Shown: positions 37,134 through 48,598, numbered from the stretch's first letter. The stretch: 64,000 bases of DNA from Petrocella atlantisensis (GCF_900538275.1 NZ_LR130778.1:496001-560000); one strand, 5' to 3'. Numbers and translations: made by a program. Notes: a model not told the origin generated them from the letters alone.

Positions 37134-37178
37134 TATATGGTTGTAGGGTCAAAACAAAGTTTCACTAAGTTCACATAC
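37134..37178 (+). repeat. 45-nt dispersed element, copy 2 (upstream of yihY)
   Basis: 39 of 45 identical to 18825-18869, in the same orientation and at a similar distance before a start codon. A TATAAT (37204-37209) follows it, with no clear -35. Confidence 0.65.
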
Positions 37179-37242
37179 TTTATGACTTTTTTATTTTTCA
37201 TGTTATAATAAAATCATAATTTCTACAATGAAAGGTAGACTT

Positions 37243-38088
37243 ATGACTGAGTTTATAGGGAAACTAAAGCAACTTATTGATAAAATTGAAAAAGATGATA
37301 TTATGGCTTGGGCCTCTATGCTTACGCTTTTTTTACTTCTGTCATTATTCCCTCTCATTATTTTGATTACTGATTTTGTGGCCAGTACATCCTTTAACGA
37401 TCCCAATATTACCGAATATCTAATCGGCATTTTACCAGCTCCAATTTTTGAAACCATTCAAACTATTGCTATAGATATTGAGCAAAACCGATCTACGCAA
37501 GTAATACCGGCAGCTATAATCATCGCTATGTGGGCTGCCTCAAAAGGTATTCTCGCTATTATTCAGGCACTTAACAAGGCTTATGATGTTGTTGAAACTC
37601 GTTCCTATATTAAGCTTCGCTTCTTTGCTTTACTTTATACACTGGGTTTTATCCTCTTAATCGTACTCTCATTATTGCTCATCGTTTTTGGTAATACTAT
37701 ATATAGTTTCATAGAAAACTATATCACTTTACCTGTTTTTATAAGTCCCATTGTAAACTTGCTACGGTTTACTATAACCATGATTTTCTCCATGATCTTT
37801 TTTGTATTTTTGTATAATCTATCGCCTACCGTGCAAGTAGGTGTTGTCAAGGTCCTCCCCGGATCCATATTTTCAAGTTTTGGTCTTATAATTGCCTCTA
37901 GTGCTTTTTCCATCTATGTTAAATACTCTACCAGTCTGTCTTACTTATATGGAAGTTTGACCGGTTTTATGGCCTTGGTACTTTGGTTGTATTTTATCAG
38001 CATTATAATTATGGTAGGCGGAGAGATTAATGCTGTTTTTCTTTCTTCTCATTTTAAGCACTTAAATCAACATCATCACGAAGTATAA
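37243..38088 (+). CDS. YihY/BrkB-family inner membrane protein
   Basis: 281 aa from ATG 37243, behind AAAGGTAG; the ATG at 37228 lies inside that site. About six transmembrane helices with the YihY pattern: LLLSLFPLIILITDFV, WAASKGILAIIQALNKAYDV, then YGSLTGFMALVLWLYFISIIIMVGGEINAVF at the end. It was once called RNase BN. The function is unsettled. It ends in a shared terminator with gdhA. Confidence 0.9.
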   Translation: MTEFIGKLKQLIDKIEKDDIMAWASMLTLFLLLSLFPLIILITDFVASTSFNDPNITEYLIGILPAPIFETIQTIAIDIEQNRSTQVIPAAIIIAMWAASKGILAIIQALNKAYDVVETRSYIKLRFFALLYTLGFILLIVLSLLLIVFGNTIYSFIENYITLPVFISPIVNLLRFTITMIFSMIFFVFLYNLSPTVQVGVVKVLPGSIFSSFGLIIASSAFSIYVKYSTSLSYLYGSLTGFMALVLWLYFISIIIMVGGEINAVFLSSHFKHLNQHHHEV

Positions 38089-38129
38089 TTTACAGCTAGA
38101 TGTTACTATGAAGGTCTTTTATCAAATAG

Positions 38130-38178
38130 AATAGAAGGACAAAAGGGTATACGTTCTAACCCATTTGTCCTTCTATTT
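38130..38178. terminator. Bidirectional terminator between yihY and gdhA
   Basis: AATAGAAGGACAAA (38130-38143) pairs perfectly with TTTGTCCTTCTATT (38164-38177), with an extra GGG/CCC pairing in the loop. Both strands offer short T-rich tails. Confidence 0.87.
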
Positions 38179-38218
38179 TATGGTTTTGGTTCTTTTATCG
38201 CACTAATAAATATCTTCT

Positions 38219-39607
<1,389 letters not shown>

Positions 39608-39678
39608 TCATCCTAAAAACCTTACATGATTATAAAGCGTAAATGTCTATGAACACTTCTGCACTTTACACCATTAAA

Positions 39679-39687
39679 ATTATACCA
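39679..39687 (-). promoter_or_regulatory. Extended -10 promoter of gdhA
   Basis: Minus strand TGGTATAAT (39687-39679), an extended -10 with weak -35. It gives a leader of about 120 nt in which I see no riboswitch. Confidence 0.55.
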
Positions 39688-39720
39688 CAGTTCATTTGTA
39701 ATGTACTAACCTTTTATGCA

Positions 39721-41115
39721 TCACTTTTTACTTTTAATATATGTATCAATCGCTTTTGCAGCATCTTTACCGGCACCCATAGCTAGTATAACTGTTGCAG
39801 CGCCTGTCACAACATCACCACCGGCATATACACCTTGTTTACTACTAAGCCCTGTGGACTCTTCAACAATAATTCCACCCCAACTTTGAGTCTTAAGATC
39901 CGGTGTGGTGGATGTAATCATTGGATTCGGGCTTTGACCGATGGCAATAATAACCGTCTCAACATCCAATATGTGCTCCGATCCTTCTTGAACGATAGGA
40001 CGTCGCCTTCCGGATGCATCCATATCACCAAGGGTCATTGTCACACAAGTCATACCTTTGACCCAACCTTTCTCTGTGCCAAGAATCTCAACTGGGTTGT
40101 TTAATAGTTTGTACTTGATACCTTCCTCCTTAGCATGATGGACTTCTTCAGCTCTTGCAGGAAGTTCCTCTTCTGATCGTCTGTATACAATGTAGACATT
40201 TTCCGCACCAAGACGCTTGGCGCTTCTTGCCGCATCCATAGCAACATTCCCACCACCTACAACGGCTACATTTTTACTTACGCGTACCGGTGTATCACAA
40301 TCAGGGAATTTATAAGCTTTCATCAGATTAACACGGGTCAAAAATTCATTAGCAGAATAGACTCCGTTTAGATTTTCCCCTGGTATTTTCATAAAGCTTG
40401 GTAACCCAGCTCCTGATCCCACAAAAATTGCCTCATAACCATCCTCAAGCAATTCATCTAATGATAATACTTTTCCAATCACCATATTGGTTCTTATTTC
40501 TACACCTAGGTCTTTTAATGTTTTTATTTCTCTTTGTACCAATGCTTTGGGTAATCTAAATTCCGGAATACCATACATCAAAACACCACCAGCTGCATGA
40601 AACGCTTCAAATATCGTTACTTCATAGCCTTCTTTTGCTAGGTCACCGGCACAAGTTAGGCCTGCCGGTCCTCCTCCAACAACCGCCACTTTTTTACCAT
40701 TGGTGATTGGTTTTTTAATCTCAGGTTCTCTATGAGCCATATACCAGTCAGCAACGTAACGCTCCAGTCTACCAATTCCTACCGCTTCACCTTTTTTTGT
40801 TCTTACACAAAGTAACTCACACTGTGATTCCTGTGGACATACTCTTCCACATACTGCCGGTAGACTATTGGTTTCTTTAATAACATGGTATGCCGCTTCC
40901 ATATCACCTTCAGCTACCAGCTTAATAAACTCAGGAATCTGAACCATGACAGGGCATCCTGCTACACATGGTTTAGTCTTACATTGAAGGCACCTATTTG
41001 CTTCTTCTATTGCTTGTTCTTTTGTATAGCCTTGGGCTACCTCTAAAAAATTACGATTTCTCACATTTGGATCTTGCTCCGGCATGCTTACTTTTTTTAA
41101 TGACATATTAGCCAT
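39721..41115 (-). CDS. nfnB: NADH-dependent ferredoxin:NADP+ oxidoreductase, subunit B
   Basis: 464 aa, homologous to the GltD/GltA reductases. The N-terminal [4Fe-4S] cysteines lie in CLQCKTKPCVAGCP and CGRVCPQESQCELLC; an FAD motif VVGGGPAGLTCAGDLAKEGY (about 146) and an NADP motif VVGGGNVAMDAARSAKRLG follow. Next to the FNR-like subunit A it should form the bifurcating NfnAB transhydrogenase. It was often annotated as gltA, but the neighbour settles it. ATG 41115 is 8 bp after AGGAGG and overlaps nfnA by 8 bp. Confidence 0.9.
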   Translation of the reverse strand: MANMSLKKVSMPEQDPNVRNRNFLEVAQGYTKEQAIEEANRCLQCKTKPCVAGCPVMVQIPEFIKLVAEGDMEAAYHVIKETNSLPAVCGRVCPQESQCELLCVRTKKGEAVGIGRLERYVADWYMAHREPEIKKPITNGKKVAVVGGGPAGLTCAGDLAKEGYEVTIFEAFHAAGGVLMYGIPEFRLPKALVQREIKTLKDLGVEIRTNMVIGKVLSLDELLEDGYEAIFVGSGAGLPSFMKIPGENLNGVYSANEFLTRVNLMKAYKFPDCDTPVRVSKNVAVVGGGNVAMDAARSAKRLGAENVYIVYRRSEEELPARAEEVHHAKEEGIKYKLLNNPVEILGTEKGWVKGMTCVTMTLGDMDASGRRRPIVQEGSEHILDVETVIIAIGQSPNPMITSTTPDLKTQSWGGIIVEESTGLSSKQGVYAGGDVVTGAATVILAMGAGKDAAKAIDTYIKSKK

Positions 41116-41953
41116 CTATGATACCTCCTAAACGACAATTGTGTTGCTCCATACTCTCAGCTTCTTGCTCTTTGTACATCATTTGTCTTCTCATTGCTTC
41201 ATCAAAGTCAATCTCATGCCCGTCAAAATCAGGTCCATCTACACAAGCAAACTTCGTTTCACCAGCCACTGTCACTCTACATCCACCACACATGCCGGTA
41301 CCGTCAATCATAACCGGATTCATGCTTACTAACGTTTTAATCCCATGGGACTTGGTTAACTGGCTCACAAACTTCATCATTATCAATGGGCCAATGGCGA
41401 TAACAAGATCAATGGAAGCATCTTGATCAATTAATTTTTTGAGCTCATCTGTAACAAATCCTTTGTTACCATTAGAACCATCATCGGTTGTAACAAACAG
41501 CTGATTACTCACTGCTGACATTTCTTTTTCAAGAATAATCAGTTCTTTGTTTCTAAAACCTGCTATGGTCGTAACTTTCGTCCCCATTTCATGCAATTTC
41601 TTTGCTTGAGGATAAGCAATGGCTGATCCTAGGCCACCACCTATAACGACAGCATTTTTATACCCGTCTAAATGGGAAGCTCTCCCCAAAGGTCCTACAA
41701 AATCAAGAATTTTGTCCCCAACTTTCAAAGCGCCTAATACTTTTGTTGTTTTACCTACCTCTTGAAATATGATCGTGACAGTGCCCTTTTCACGGTCATA
41801 GTCGGCAATGGTAAGGGGTATTCTTTCACCCTCTTCATCGGTTCTAAGTATGATAAACTGCCCAGGCTGTGCTTTTTTTGCTATTAATGGCGCTTCAATC
41901 TCAAGAAGCTTTACCGTCGTATTCAATGCTTCTTTTTTCACAATTTTATACAT
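41108..41953 (-). CDS. nfnA: NADH-dependent ferredoxin:NADP+ oxidoreductase, subunit A
   Basis: 281 aa FNR-like flavoprotein. RIPLTIADYD gives the FAD site, VVIGGGLGSAIAYPQAK the nucleotide site, and the C-terminal CGGCRVTVAGETKFACVDGP the [2Fe-2S] ligands. Together with NfnB it couples NADH and reduced ferredoxin to NADPH production, feeding the adjacent gdhA and gltBD. Sulfide dehydrogenase (SudB) is the alternative name for the same family. Confidence 0.9.
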   Translation of the reverse strand: MYKIVKKEALNTTVKLLEIEAPLIAKKAQPGQFIILRTDEEGERIPLTIADYDREKGTVTIIFQEVGKTTKVLGALKVGDKILDFVGPLGRASHLDGYKNAVVIGGGLGSAIAYPQAKKLHEMGTKVTTIAGFRNKELIILEKEMSAVSNQLFVTTDDGSNGNKGFVTDELKKLIDQDASIDLVIAIGPLIMMKFVSQLTKSHGIKTLVSMNPVMIDGTGMCGGCRVTVAGETKFACVDGPDFDGHEIDFDEAMRRQMMYKEQEAESMEQHNCRLGGIIDG

Positions 41954-42008
41954 GCTCTAGCCTCCTTGGTTTTTGCAAGTTAAACAACACTATATTGCAT
42001 TAATATAT

Positions 42009-42037
42009 ATCTTACAGTCAAAAAAGCCTTACGTCAA
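42009..42037 (-). promoter_or_regulatory. Promoter of nfnAB
   Basis: On the minus strand TTGACG (42037-42032), 17 bp and TAAGAT (42014-42009). The -35 sits in the loop of the terminator hairpin just upstream. Confidence 0.6.
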
Positions 42038-42062
42038 CCAAAAGTCCATGTTATAAGGCTTA
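42019..42062 (-). terminator. Terminator hairpin upstream of nfnA
   Basis: AAGCCTTA (42024-42031) pairs with TAAGGCTT (42054-42061); on the minus strand a T6 run follows. With no minus-strand gene behind it, it either blocks antisense transcription coming from the gltB side or attenuates a promoter farther upstream. The rest of the 512-bp gap is AT-rich and otherwise featureless apart from the gltB promoter. Confidence 0.65.
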
Positions 42063-42350
42063 GAATATGGTGAGCGTGGGTCTTATTTTCTATGACTTTT
42101 TCCTATATTTTAGATATTATTTTAATTATTCATCATTTCTTAAATACGCACCCTTGTTTTTTGAATGATTATTTTTAACTTCTTGCATTTATGAATTTAT
42201 AGTGTTTCCTTTTAATACTACGCCCATAATCCCTTTATTGACGCCACTTTATGTGCTTAATAAAACATATAAACAATTATCTTCGTCTCTTTTTTGCCGT
42301 CATAAATGAAATAAGTGTTTGATTATCTTGCATTTTTCGACTTCTTAGTA

Positions 42351-42379
42351 TTGATTCTCAAATTAAATCATGCTATAAT
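42351..42379 (+). promoter_or_regulatory. Sigma-A promoter of gltBD
   Basis: TTGATT (42351-42356), a 17-bp spacer and TATAAT (42374-42379), with a leader of about 80 nt. I see no obvious operator palindrome. Confidence 0.8.
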
Positions 42380-42465
42380 GTTTCTACTATCTTTTCCTTA
42401 CCCTATGATTAAATTGGACCCGTTCCAACCAAATATAATGATACCATGTTAGGAGGCACTATATA

Positions 42466-45400
42466 ATGAAGGACACTTACGGTTTACCAAAGCAGCAAGG
42501 CTTATACGACCCTCAGTTTGAACATGATAACTGCGGTGTAGGATTTGTAGCCCATATAAAAGGAAAGAAATCTCACAGTATCGTGCAGAAAGGTTTACAA
42601 GTACTCGTTAATCTACATCACCGCGGCGCTGTCGGCGCAGATCCTAATACAGGCGACGGTGCCGGCATCCTTATCCAAATACCACACCAGTTTTTGACCA
42701 AAGTTAGTCAAGAATTGGATTTTACATTACCATCCGAAGGCCACTACGGCGTAGGTATGGTTTTTTTGCCTCAAGAACCCAATGCAAGATTCTACTGTGA
42801 AGGTATCTTTGAACAGGTTATTCAAGACGAAGGTCTTAAACTTCTTGGTTGGCGTAATGTTCCAATTAATGAAAAAGCATGTGGTTTGACCGCTAGTGGC
42901 ACACGCCCTATGGTACATCAACTCTTTATCGACAGAGGAGACGTTGCTGTCGCCGACTTAGAACGTAAACTCTATATTCTCAGAAAGCAAGTTGAAAAAC
43001 GTATTCGCGATGCAAAAAAATCCTACACGGAAGCCTTTTATGTCGTTAGCCTTTCATCAAAAACCATGATTTATAAAGGCCAACTGTTGGCCCATCAAAT
43101 ACCCGATTTTTTTACTGATTTAAAAGATAAAGATATGGTCAGCGCCATCGCTTTGGTACATCAACGTTACAGTACCAACACTTTCCCTTCATGGGACCTT
43201 GCGCAGCCTTTTAGATATCTGGCTCATAATGGTGAAATCAACACATTACGCGGTAATGTCAACTGGATGAATACCCGAGAAGGTGTTCTGGAATCTGATG
43301 TATTCGGAGATGATATCAAAAAACTTTTCCCTATTATCGAACCTTCCGGATCTGATTCTGCTAACCTTGACAATGCGCTTGAGCTTCTTCTTGCCAGCGG
43401 CAAGTCTTTGGCCCATGCTGTTGCAATGCTCGTGCCTGAAGCATGGCAAGGCCACGAATCCATGGATGAAGATAAGAAGGGCTTTTATGAATATCATGCC
43501 GGACTTCTAGAACCTTGGGATGGTCCTGCAGCTATTGCCTTTACCGACGGTAAGCAGATTGGTGCCGTTCTTGATCGAAATGGTCTCCGTCCTGCAAGAT
43601 ATTTGATAACGAAAGATGATTTTGTCGTTCTAGCTTCAGAAACCGGTGTTTTACCTTTTGAAGCTGACACGGTTGTTGAAAAGGGTCGCTTGCAGCCCGG
43701 TAGAATGTTTCTCATTGATACCGAAGAACAAAGAATCATTTCCGATGAAGAAATCAAGTCTACGCTTGCTACTAAGAAGCCTTACAAGGCTTGGGTTGAA
43801 AGAAATAAGATAGAATTATCTAAATTGCCAGTACCTCATGCTATACTTTCCCTTGGTGCTGACCGCTTAACGCAACTCCAAAAAGTCTATGGTTATACAG
43901 AAGAAGAGCTTAAAGAAGTTATCGCACCAATGGTCCTTCATGGCAAAGAAGCAATAGGCTCCATGGGTAATGATGCCGCTTTGGCTGTCTTTTCTAACAA
44001 ATCTCAGCTGTTATATAACTATTTTAGACAGTTGTTTGCTCAAGTTACCAACCCACCCATTGATCCAATTCGAGAAAAACTTGTTATGTCTTTAATTCAA
44101 CTCCTTGGTGATCGTGGCAACATATTGGGTGAACTGGACCCTTCTGTCAATATTAACTTTATAGAACTACAACAACCTATTTTAGATAATGCAAACTTTG
44201 AAAAAATCGTTCATATTCGTCATAAAGATTTCAGGTCCGTAAAAGTTCCTGCTGTTTTCCATGCGAATAAAGACGGTGTGGATCTCAAAAATGCGCTCGA
44301 CATCCTGAACCAGAATGTTGAAGAAAATATTAAAGCCGGTTACAACTTGATTATTCTAACAGACCGTAACGTAGATAAATATCATGCACCTATTCCGTCT
44401 CTTCTTGCAGCTGCAAGTGTGCACCATCACCTGATTCGTAAGAAGCTTCGTACAAAAGTCGACCTTATTGTCGAAACCGGTGATGCTAGAGATGTTATGC
44501 ATATGGCTTTGTTAATTGGGTATGGTGTCGATGCAATAAACCCATACATTGCTTTTGACAGTATTCAAAGTCTTGTCCATTCAGGTTTGTATATGGAAGG
44601 TCAAAGCATCGATATAACCGATGCACAAAAGAACTATGTAAAAGCATTGAACAATGGTCTATTAAAGATTTTCTCAAAAATGGGTATTTGTACATTGCAA
44701 AGTTATCATGGTGCTCAGATTTTCGAGGCTTTGGGCGTAAGTTCTGATGTGGTTAACAATTATTTCCCAGGTACTGCTTCAAGAATCGAAGGTATTGATT
44801 TAGATATTATTGCTAAAGAGGTTATGATGCGTCACAATGCTGCTTTTAATACGCTACGCAATCCTTACATTAATTTGCTTGAAGGTGGTGAGTATTCCTG
44901 GCGTGTAGGCGGAGAAGCACATCTTTTTAATCCTGAAACGGTACACAAGTTACAACATGCATGCCGTACCAATGATATGAAGCTTTTTAGAGAATATTCA
45001 GGTTTGATTAATCATCAAGCAGAAAAGCTCAACACCATTCGTGCTCTATTAAAGTTCAAATCATCAAACCCGATTGATATAGATGAAGTTGAACCTATTG
45101 AAAACATATTAAAACGTTTCGCAACCGGTGCTATGTCTTTTGGTTCAATCAGTATTGAAGCCCATGAGACACTGGCAAAAGCCATGAATTCAATTGGGGG
45201 TAAATCCAATTCAGGTGAGGGTGGCGAAAGTCTTGATCGACTATTTGATCAAAGCAGACGAAGTTCCATAAAACAAGTGGCTTCCGGTCGTTTTGGTGTC
45301 ACTACTGAATATTTGGTTAATTGTACAGAGCTCCAGATCAAGATGGCACAAGGCGCTAAACCTGGAGAAGGCGGCCACCTACCCGGTCATAAAGTTTCTG

Positions 45401-46989
45401 AAGCCATTGCAAAAGTACGTCACTCAACTCCAGGCATCGCCTTAATATCTCCACCGCCCCATCATGACATCTACTCTATTGAAGACTTAGCCCAACTGAT
45501 TTATGACTTAAAGAATGTCAATGATAAAGCACGTATCAATGTTAAGCTTGTCTCCGAAGTAGGCGTAGGTACTGTTGCTGCAGGTGTATCAAAAGCCCAC
45601 GCTGATGTCGTTCTTATATCCGGTTGTGATGGCGGAACCGGTGCAGCACCCATAAGTTCGATTAAATATGCCGGACTACCTTGGGAGCTCGGACTTGCAG
45701 AAACACATCAGACGCTTCTCATGAATGACTTACGTAGTCGTATTGTTGTTCAGGCTGACGGCCAGATGAAAACCGGTCGAGATGTTGCCATTGCTGCTCT
45801 GCTTGGTGCTGAGGAGTTTGGTTTTGCAACCGCAGCCTTAGTCGTTTCCGGATGTATCATGATGCGTAAATGCCAGAAAAATACCTGTCCTGTAGGTGTT
45901 GCTACTCAGGATCCTGAGTTACGTAAATTCTTCACAGGTAAACCTGAGCATGTCATCAATTTCTTTACTTTTATTGCAACAGAACTGAGAGAAATCATGG
46001 CTCAACTTGGCTTTAGAACTATAAACGAAATGGTTGGTCGTGTGGATAAACTTGAGCCCAATAAGGAACTCCTGCACTGGAAATCAAAAAGCATTGATTT
46101 TAATGCTATTCTTTATAAGCCGGAGCTTCCTTCTCGTATCGGAACGTATTGTTCCACCGCTCAGGCCCATGGTTTAGAACATATATTTGACCGACAACTT
46201 ATCAAAGATGCCCTTCCTGCACTGGATAATGAAGAAAATGTTTATAAAGAGTATGACATTAGGAATGTACACCGTACCGTCGGAACAATGCTTGCCGGAC
46301 ACATTTCCACCTCCACCAAAGGTGAGAACCTACCTGAAGATCGTATTCATTATAAATTTATCGGTTCTGGAGGCCAAAGCTTCTGTGCTTTTGGTGTCAA
46401 AGGTATGACTTTTGAACTAGAAGGTGATTGTAATGACTACATGGGCAAAGGACTATCCGGTGCTAAAATCATCGTGTACCCTGCAAAATCAGCGCACTTC
46501 TCCTATGAAGACAATATTATTGTGGGTAACACTCTTTTATATGGTGCTACTTCCGGTGAGGTCTATATTAACGGTATGGCAGGTGAACGCTTCTGTGTTA
46601 GAAATTCCGGTGCCGTGGCTGTTATCGAAGGTGTTGGTGACCATGGTTGCGAATATATGACAGGAGGAACAGTGGTTGTTCTTGGGAAAACCGGTCGAAA
46701 CTTTGGTGCCGGTATGTCAGGCGGACAAGCTTTTGTTCTTGCCGAGGATGAAACCTTTATAAAAAACAAGTGTAATTTTGAAATTGTTACAGCCGAAAAG
46801 GTCACAACAGATGAAGATAAAGCACTTCTAAGATCCCTAATCGAAAAACATGTACTCTATACGAACAGCCCTAAAGGCAAACGTATACTCACTGATTTTG
46901 ACGCTTATGTAGCACAATTTGTGAAAGTTATTGCACCTGAATATAAACTGGTTCTTGAGAAAAAAGCTGCTGCGGCAGTCATCAATTAG
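42466..46989 (+). CDS. gltB: Glutamate synthase (NADPH), large subunit
   Basis: 1507 aa. The class II amidotransferase begins at Cys23 (DNCGVGF) after a short propeptide. A central domain follows, then the FMN synthase barrel (about 800-1190) with the [3Fe-4S] cysteines CIMMRKCQKNTCPVG (about 1129-1143) and a C-terminal GXGXG beta-helix (GGTVVVLGKTGRNFGAGMSGG). It moves glutamine amide nitrogen to 2-oxoglutarate. TTAGGAGGCACTATATA precedes the ATG. It is full length and followed by gltD after 12 bp. Confidence 0.98.
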   Translation: MKDTYGLPKQQGLYDPQFEHDNCGVGFVAHIKGKKSHSIVQKGLQVLVNLHHRGAVGADPNTGDGAGILIQIPHQFLTKVSQELDFTLPSEGHYGVGMVFLPQEPNARFYCEGIFEQVIQDEGLKLLGWRNVPINEKACGLTASGTRPMVHQLFIDRGDVAVADLERKLYILRKQVEKRIRDAKKSYTEAFYVVSLSSKTMIYKGQLLAHQIPDFFTDLKDKDMVSAIALVHQRYSTNTFPSWDLAQPFRYLAHNGEINTLRGNVNWMNTREGVLESDVFGDDIKKLFPIIEPSGSDSANLDNALELLLASGKSLAHAVAMLVPEAWQGHESMDEDKKGFYEYHAGLLEPWDGPAAIAFTDGKQIGAVLDRNGLRPARYLITKDDFVVLASETGVLPFEADTVVEKGRLQPGRMFLIDTEEQRIISDEEIKSTLATKKPYKAWVERNKIELSKLPVPHAILSLGADRLTQLQKVYGYTEEELKEVIAPMVLHGKEAIGSMGNDAALAVFSNKSQLLYNYFRQLFAQVTNPPIDPIREKLVMSLIQLLGDRGNILGELDPSVNINFIELQQPILDNANFEKIVHIRHKDFRSVKVPAVFHANKDGVDLKNALDILNQNVEENIKAGYNLIILTDRNVDKYHAPIPSLLAAASVHHHLIRKKLRTKVDLIVETGDARDVMHMALLIGYGVDAINPYIAFDSIQSLVHSGLYMEGQSIDITDAQKNYVKALNNGLLKIFSKMGICTLQSYHGAQIFEALGVSSDVVNNYFPGTASRIEGIDLDIIAKEVMMRHNAAFNTLRNPYINLLEGGEYSWRVGGEAHLFNPETVHKLQHACRTNDMKLFREYSGLINHQAEKLNTIRALLKFKSSNPIDIDEVEPIENILKRFATGAMSFGSISIEAHETLAKAMNSIGGKSNSGEGGESLDRLFDQSRRSSIKQVASGRFGVTTEYLVNCTELQIKMAQGAKPGEGGHLPGHKVSEAIAKVRHSTPGIALISPPPHHDIYSIEDLAQLIYDLKNVNDKARINVKLVSEVGVGTVAAGVSKAHADVVLISGCDGGTGAAPISSIKYAGLPWELGLAETHQTLLMNDLRSRIVVQADGQMKTGRDVAIAALLGAEEFGFATAALVVSGCIMMRKCQKNTCPVGVATQDPELRKFFTGKPEHVINFFTFIATELREIMAQLGFRTINEMVGRVDKLEPNKELLHWKSKSIDFNAILYKPELPSRIGTYCSTAQAHGLEHIFDRQLIKDALPALDNEENVYKEYDIRNVHRTVGTMLAGHISTSTKGENLPEDRIHYKFIGSGGQSFCAFGVKGMTFELEGDCNDYMGKGLSGAKIIVYPAKSAHFSYEDNIIVGNTLLYGATSGEVYINGMAGERFCVRNSGAVAVIEGVGDHGCEYMTGGTVVVLGKTGRNFGAGMSGGQAFVLAEDETFIKNKCNFEIVTAEKVTTDEDKALLRSLIEKHVLYTNSPKGKRILTDFDAYVAQFVKVIAPEYKLVLEKKAAAAVIN

Positions 46990-47001
46990 GAGGTGATCAG
47001 A

Positions 47002-48468
47002 ATGGGTAAAGTTACAGGATTTATGGAATTTGATAGAAATAATGGTAGTTATCAGCCTGCTGATAAAAGAATCACTGATTTTGATGACATCTTCATACCT
47101 GTTGATGAAACCGAGATTACGATTCAAGCTGCAAGGTGTATGGATTGCGGTATCCCTTTTTGCTCATCAAGTTGTCCTCTTGGCAATATCATTCCGGACT
47201 TTAATGATCTGGTCTATAACAACCAATGGAAAAAAGCTTTGCAAGTCTTACACACAACCAACAACTTCCCGGAATTCACAGGAAAAATCTGTCCTGCACC
47301 CTGTGAAAGCGGTTGTGTCCTTGGACTGATTAAAGACCCGATTACCATCGAGCACATTGAACTAGCTATTGCAGAAAAAGGTTGGGCCGAAGGTTGGATT
47401 CAACCGGAACCACCTGCCATTCGAACCGGTAAAACAGTAGCTATCGTCGGTTCAGGCCCAGCAGGCATGGCAGCAGCTCAACAGTTGGCTCGAGTCGGAC
47501 ATAGCGTTACGCTTTTCGAACGTTCGGATGCAATCGGGGGTGCTGTAAGATACGGTGTACCGGACTATAAGTTACCAAAATCCTACATTCAAAGAAGGGT
47601 TGACCAAATGGTGGCTGAAGGGGTTCAAGTTAGAACCAGTACCAATGTTGGAGTCGATATCCCCGTTGATACTCTAAAGAACGATTTTGATGTTATCTGT
47701 TTAACCGGTGGTTCAACCGAACCTAGAGATCTAACCATCTCCGGTCGTGATCTTAGTGGTATCCATTTCGCTATGGATTTCTTACCTCAATCCAATAAAC
47801 GGGTAGCCGGTGGGCAGATTCCAGAAGACATAGCGATTACCGCTGAAGGCAAAAAAGTAGTGGTGATTGGCGGTGGTGATACCGGTTCTGACTGTATCGG
47901 TACATCGCTGAGACAAGGTGCTGTTGATGTTACGCAACTTGAATTATTACCGATGCCTCCAAAGGAACGTGATATTACACAACCTTGGCCGGTATTCCCT
48001 AGACTCTACAAGACTTCTTCTTCTCATGATGAAGCAGAAGCAACCTTTAACAAAGATATTCGTGAGTTCTCAGTCGGTACCAAAGCTTTTATCGGTAATG
48101 ATACAGGCGAAGTGACTGGACTTAGGTGTGTAAGACTGGCTTGGGAAGATGTCGATGGTCGTTACACGATGAAAGAAATAGAAGGCAGTGAATTTACCCT
48201 TGAAGCTGACTTGATTCTCTTTGCAATGGGCTTCTTGCACCCTGAACATACCGGACTTTTGGATGATCTTGGTGTAGAATACGACTCAAGAGGTAATGTT
48301 GCAAGTGACCGGTCTTTCCAAACTTCCATACCCGGTATTTTCACGTCCGGTGACATGCGACGTGGCCAATCTTTGGTTGTACACGCAATTTCAGAAGGAA
48401 GAAATATGGCTTATGAGGTGGATAAATTCTTAATGGGTGAAACCTATCTTAGAAGTACCTTGAAATAG
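47002..48468 (+). CDS. gltD: Glutamate synthase (NADPH), small subunit
   Basis: 488 aa from ATG 47002, placed by GGAGGTGATCAGA. [4Fe-4S] ligands are in CMDCGIPFCSSSCPLGN and CPAPCESGCVLG; FAD motif VGSGPAGMAAAQQLARVG (about 148) and NADPH motif VIGGGDTGSDCIGTSLRQG (about 290). It hands NADPH electrons to GltB. It is paralogous to NfnB 7 kb away. It ends in a terminator at 48500. Confidence 0.97.
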   Translation: MGKVTGFMEFDRNNGSYQPADKRITDFDDIFIPVDETEITIQAARCMDCGIPFCSSSCPLGNIIPDFNDLVYNNQWKKALQVLHTTNNFPEFTGKICPAPCESGCVLGLIKDPITIEHIELAIAEKGWAEGWIQPEPPAIRTGKTVAIVGSGPAGMAAAQQLARVGHSVTLFERSDAIGGAVRYGVPDYKLPKSYIQRRVDQMVAEGVQVRTSTNVGVDIPVDTLKNDFDVICLTGGSTEPRDLTISGRDLSGIHFAMDFLPQSNKRVAGGQIPEDIAITAEGKKVVVIGGGDTGSDCIGTSLRQGAVDVTQLELLPMPPKERDITQPWPVFPRLYKTSSSHDEAEATFNKDIREFSVGTKAFIGNDTGEVTGLRCVRLAWEDVDGRYTMKEIEGSEFTLEADLILFAMGFLHPEHTGLLDDLGVEYDSRGNVASDRSFQTSIPGIFTSGDMRRGQSLVVHAISEGRNMAYEVDKFLMGETYLRSTLK

Positions 48469-48499
48469 TTTTAATTATAGAATAACTTCAATGTCAATG

Positions 48500-48535
48500 A
48501 GGTCTCTAGGTGAATAAAGCTTAGAGACCTTTTAT
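48500..48535 (+). terminator. Terminator of gltBD
   Basis: AGGTCTCTA (48500-48508) pairs with TAGAGACCT (48522-48530), then TTTATAAT. Its sequence is nearly the same as the pfp terminator at 59017. Confidence 0.83.
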
Positions 48536-48598
48536 AATGGCCATAACCACTGTGGTTTTGTCACTAAATAATTTTTTAACGATTTATCTATATTTACT

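Noticed and set aside
39721-41115. Calling this gene a glutamate synthase subunit
   Set aside because: The overlapping FNR-like [2Fe-2S] partner is the NfnA signature, and a true gltBD pair lies next door.
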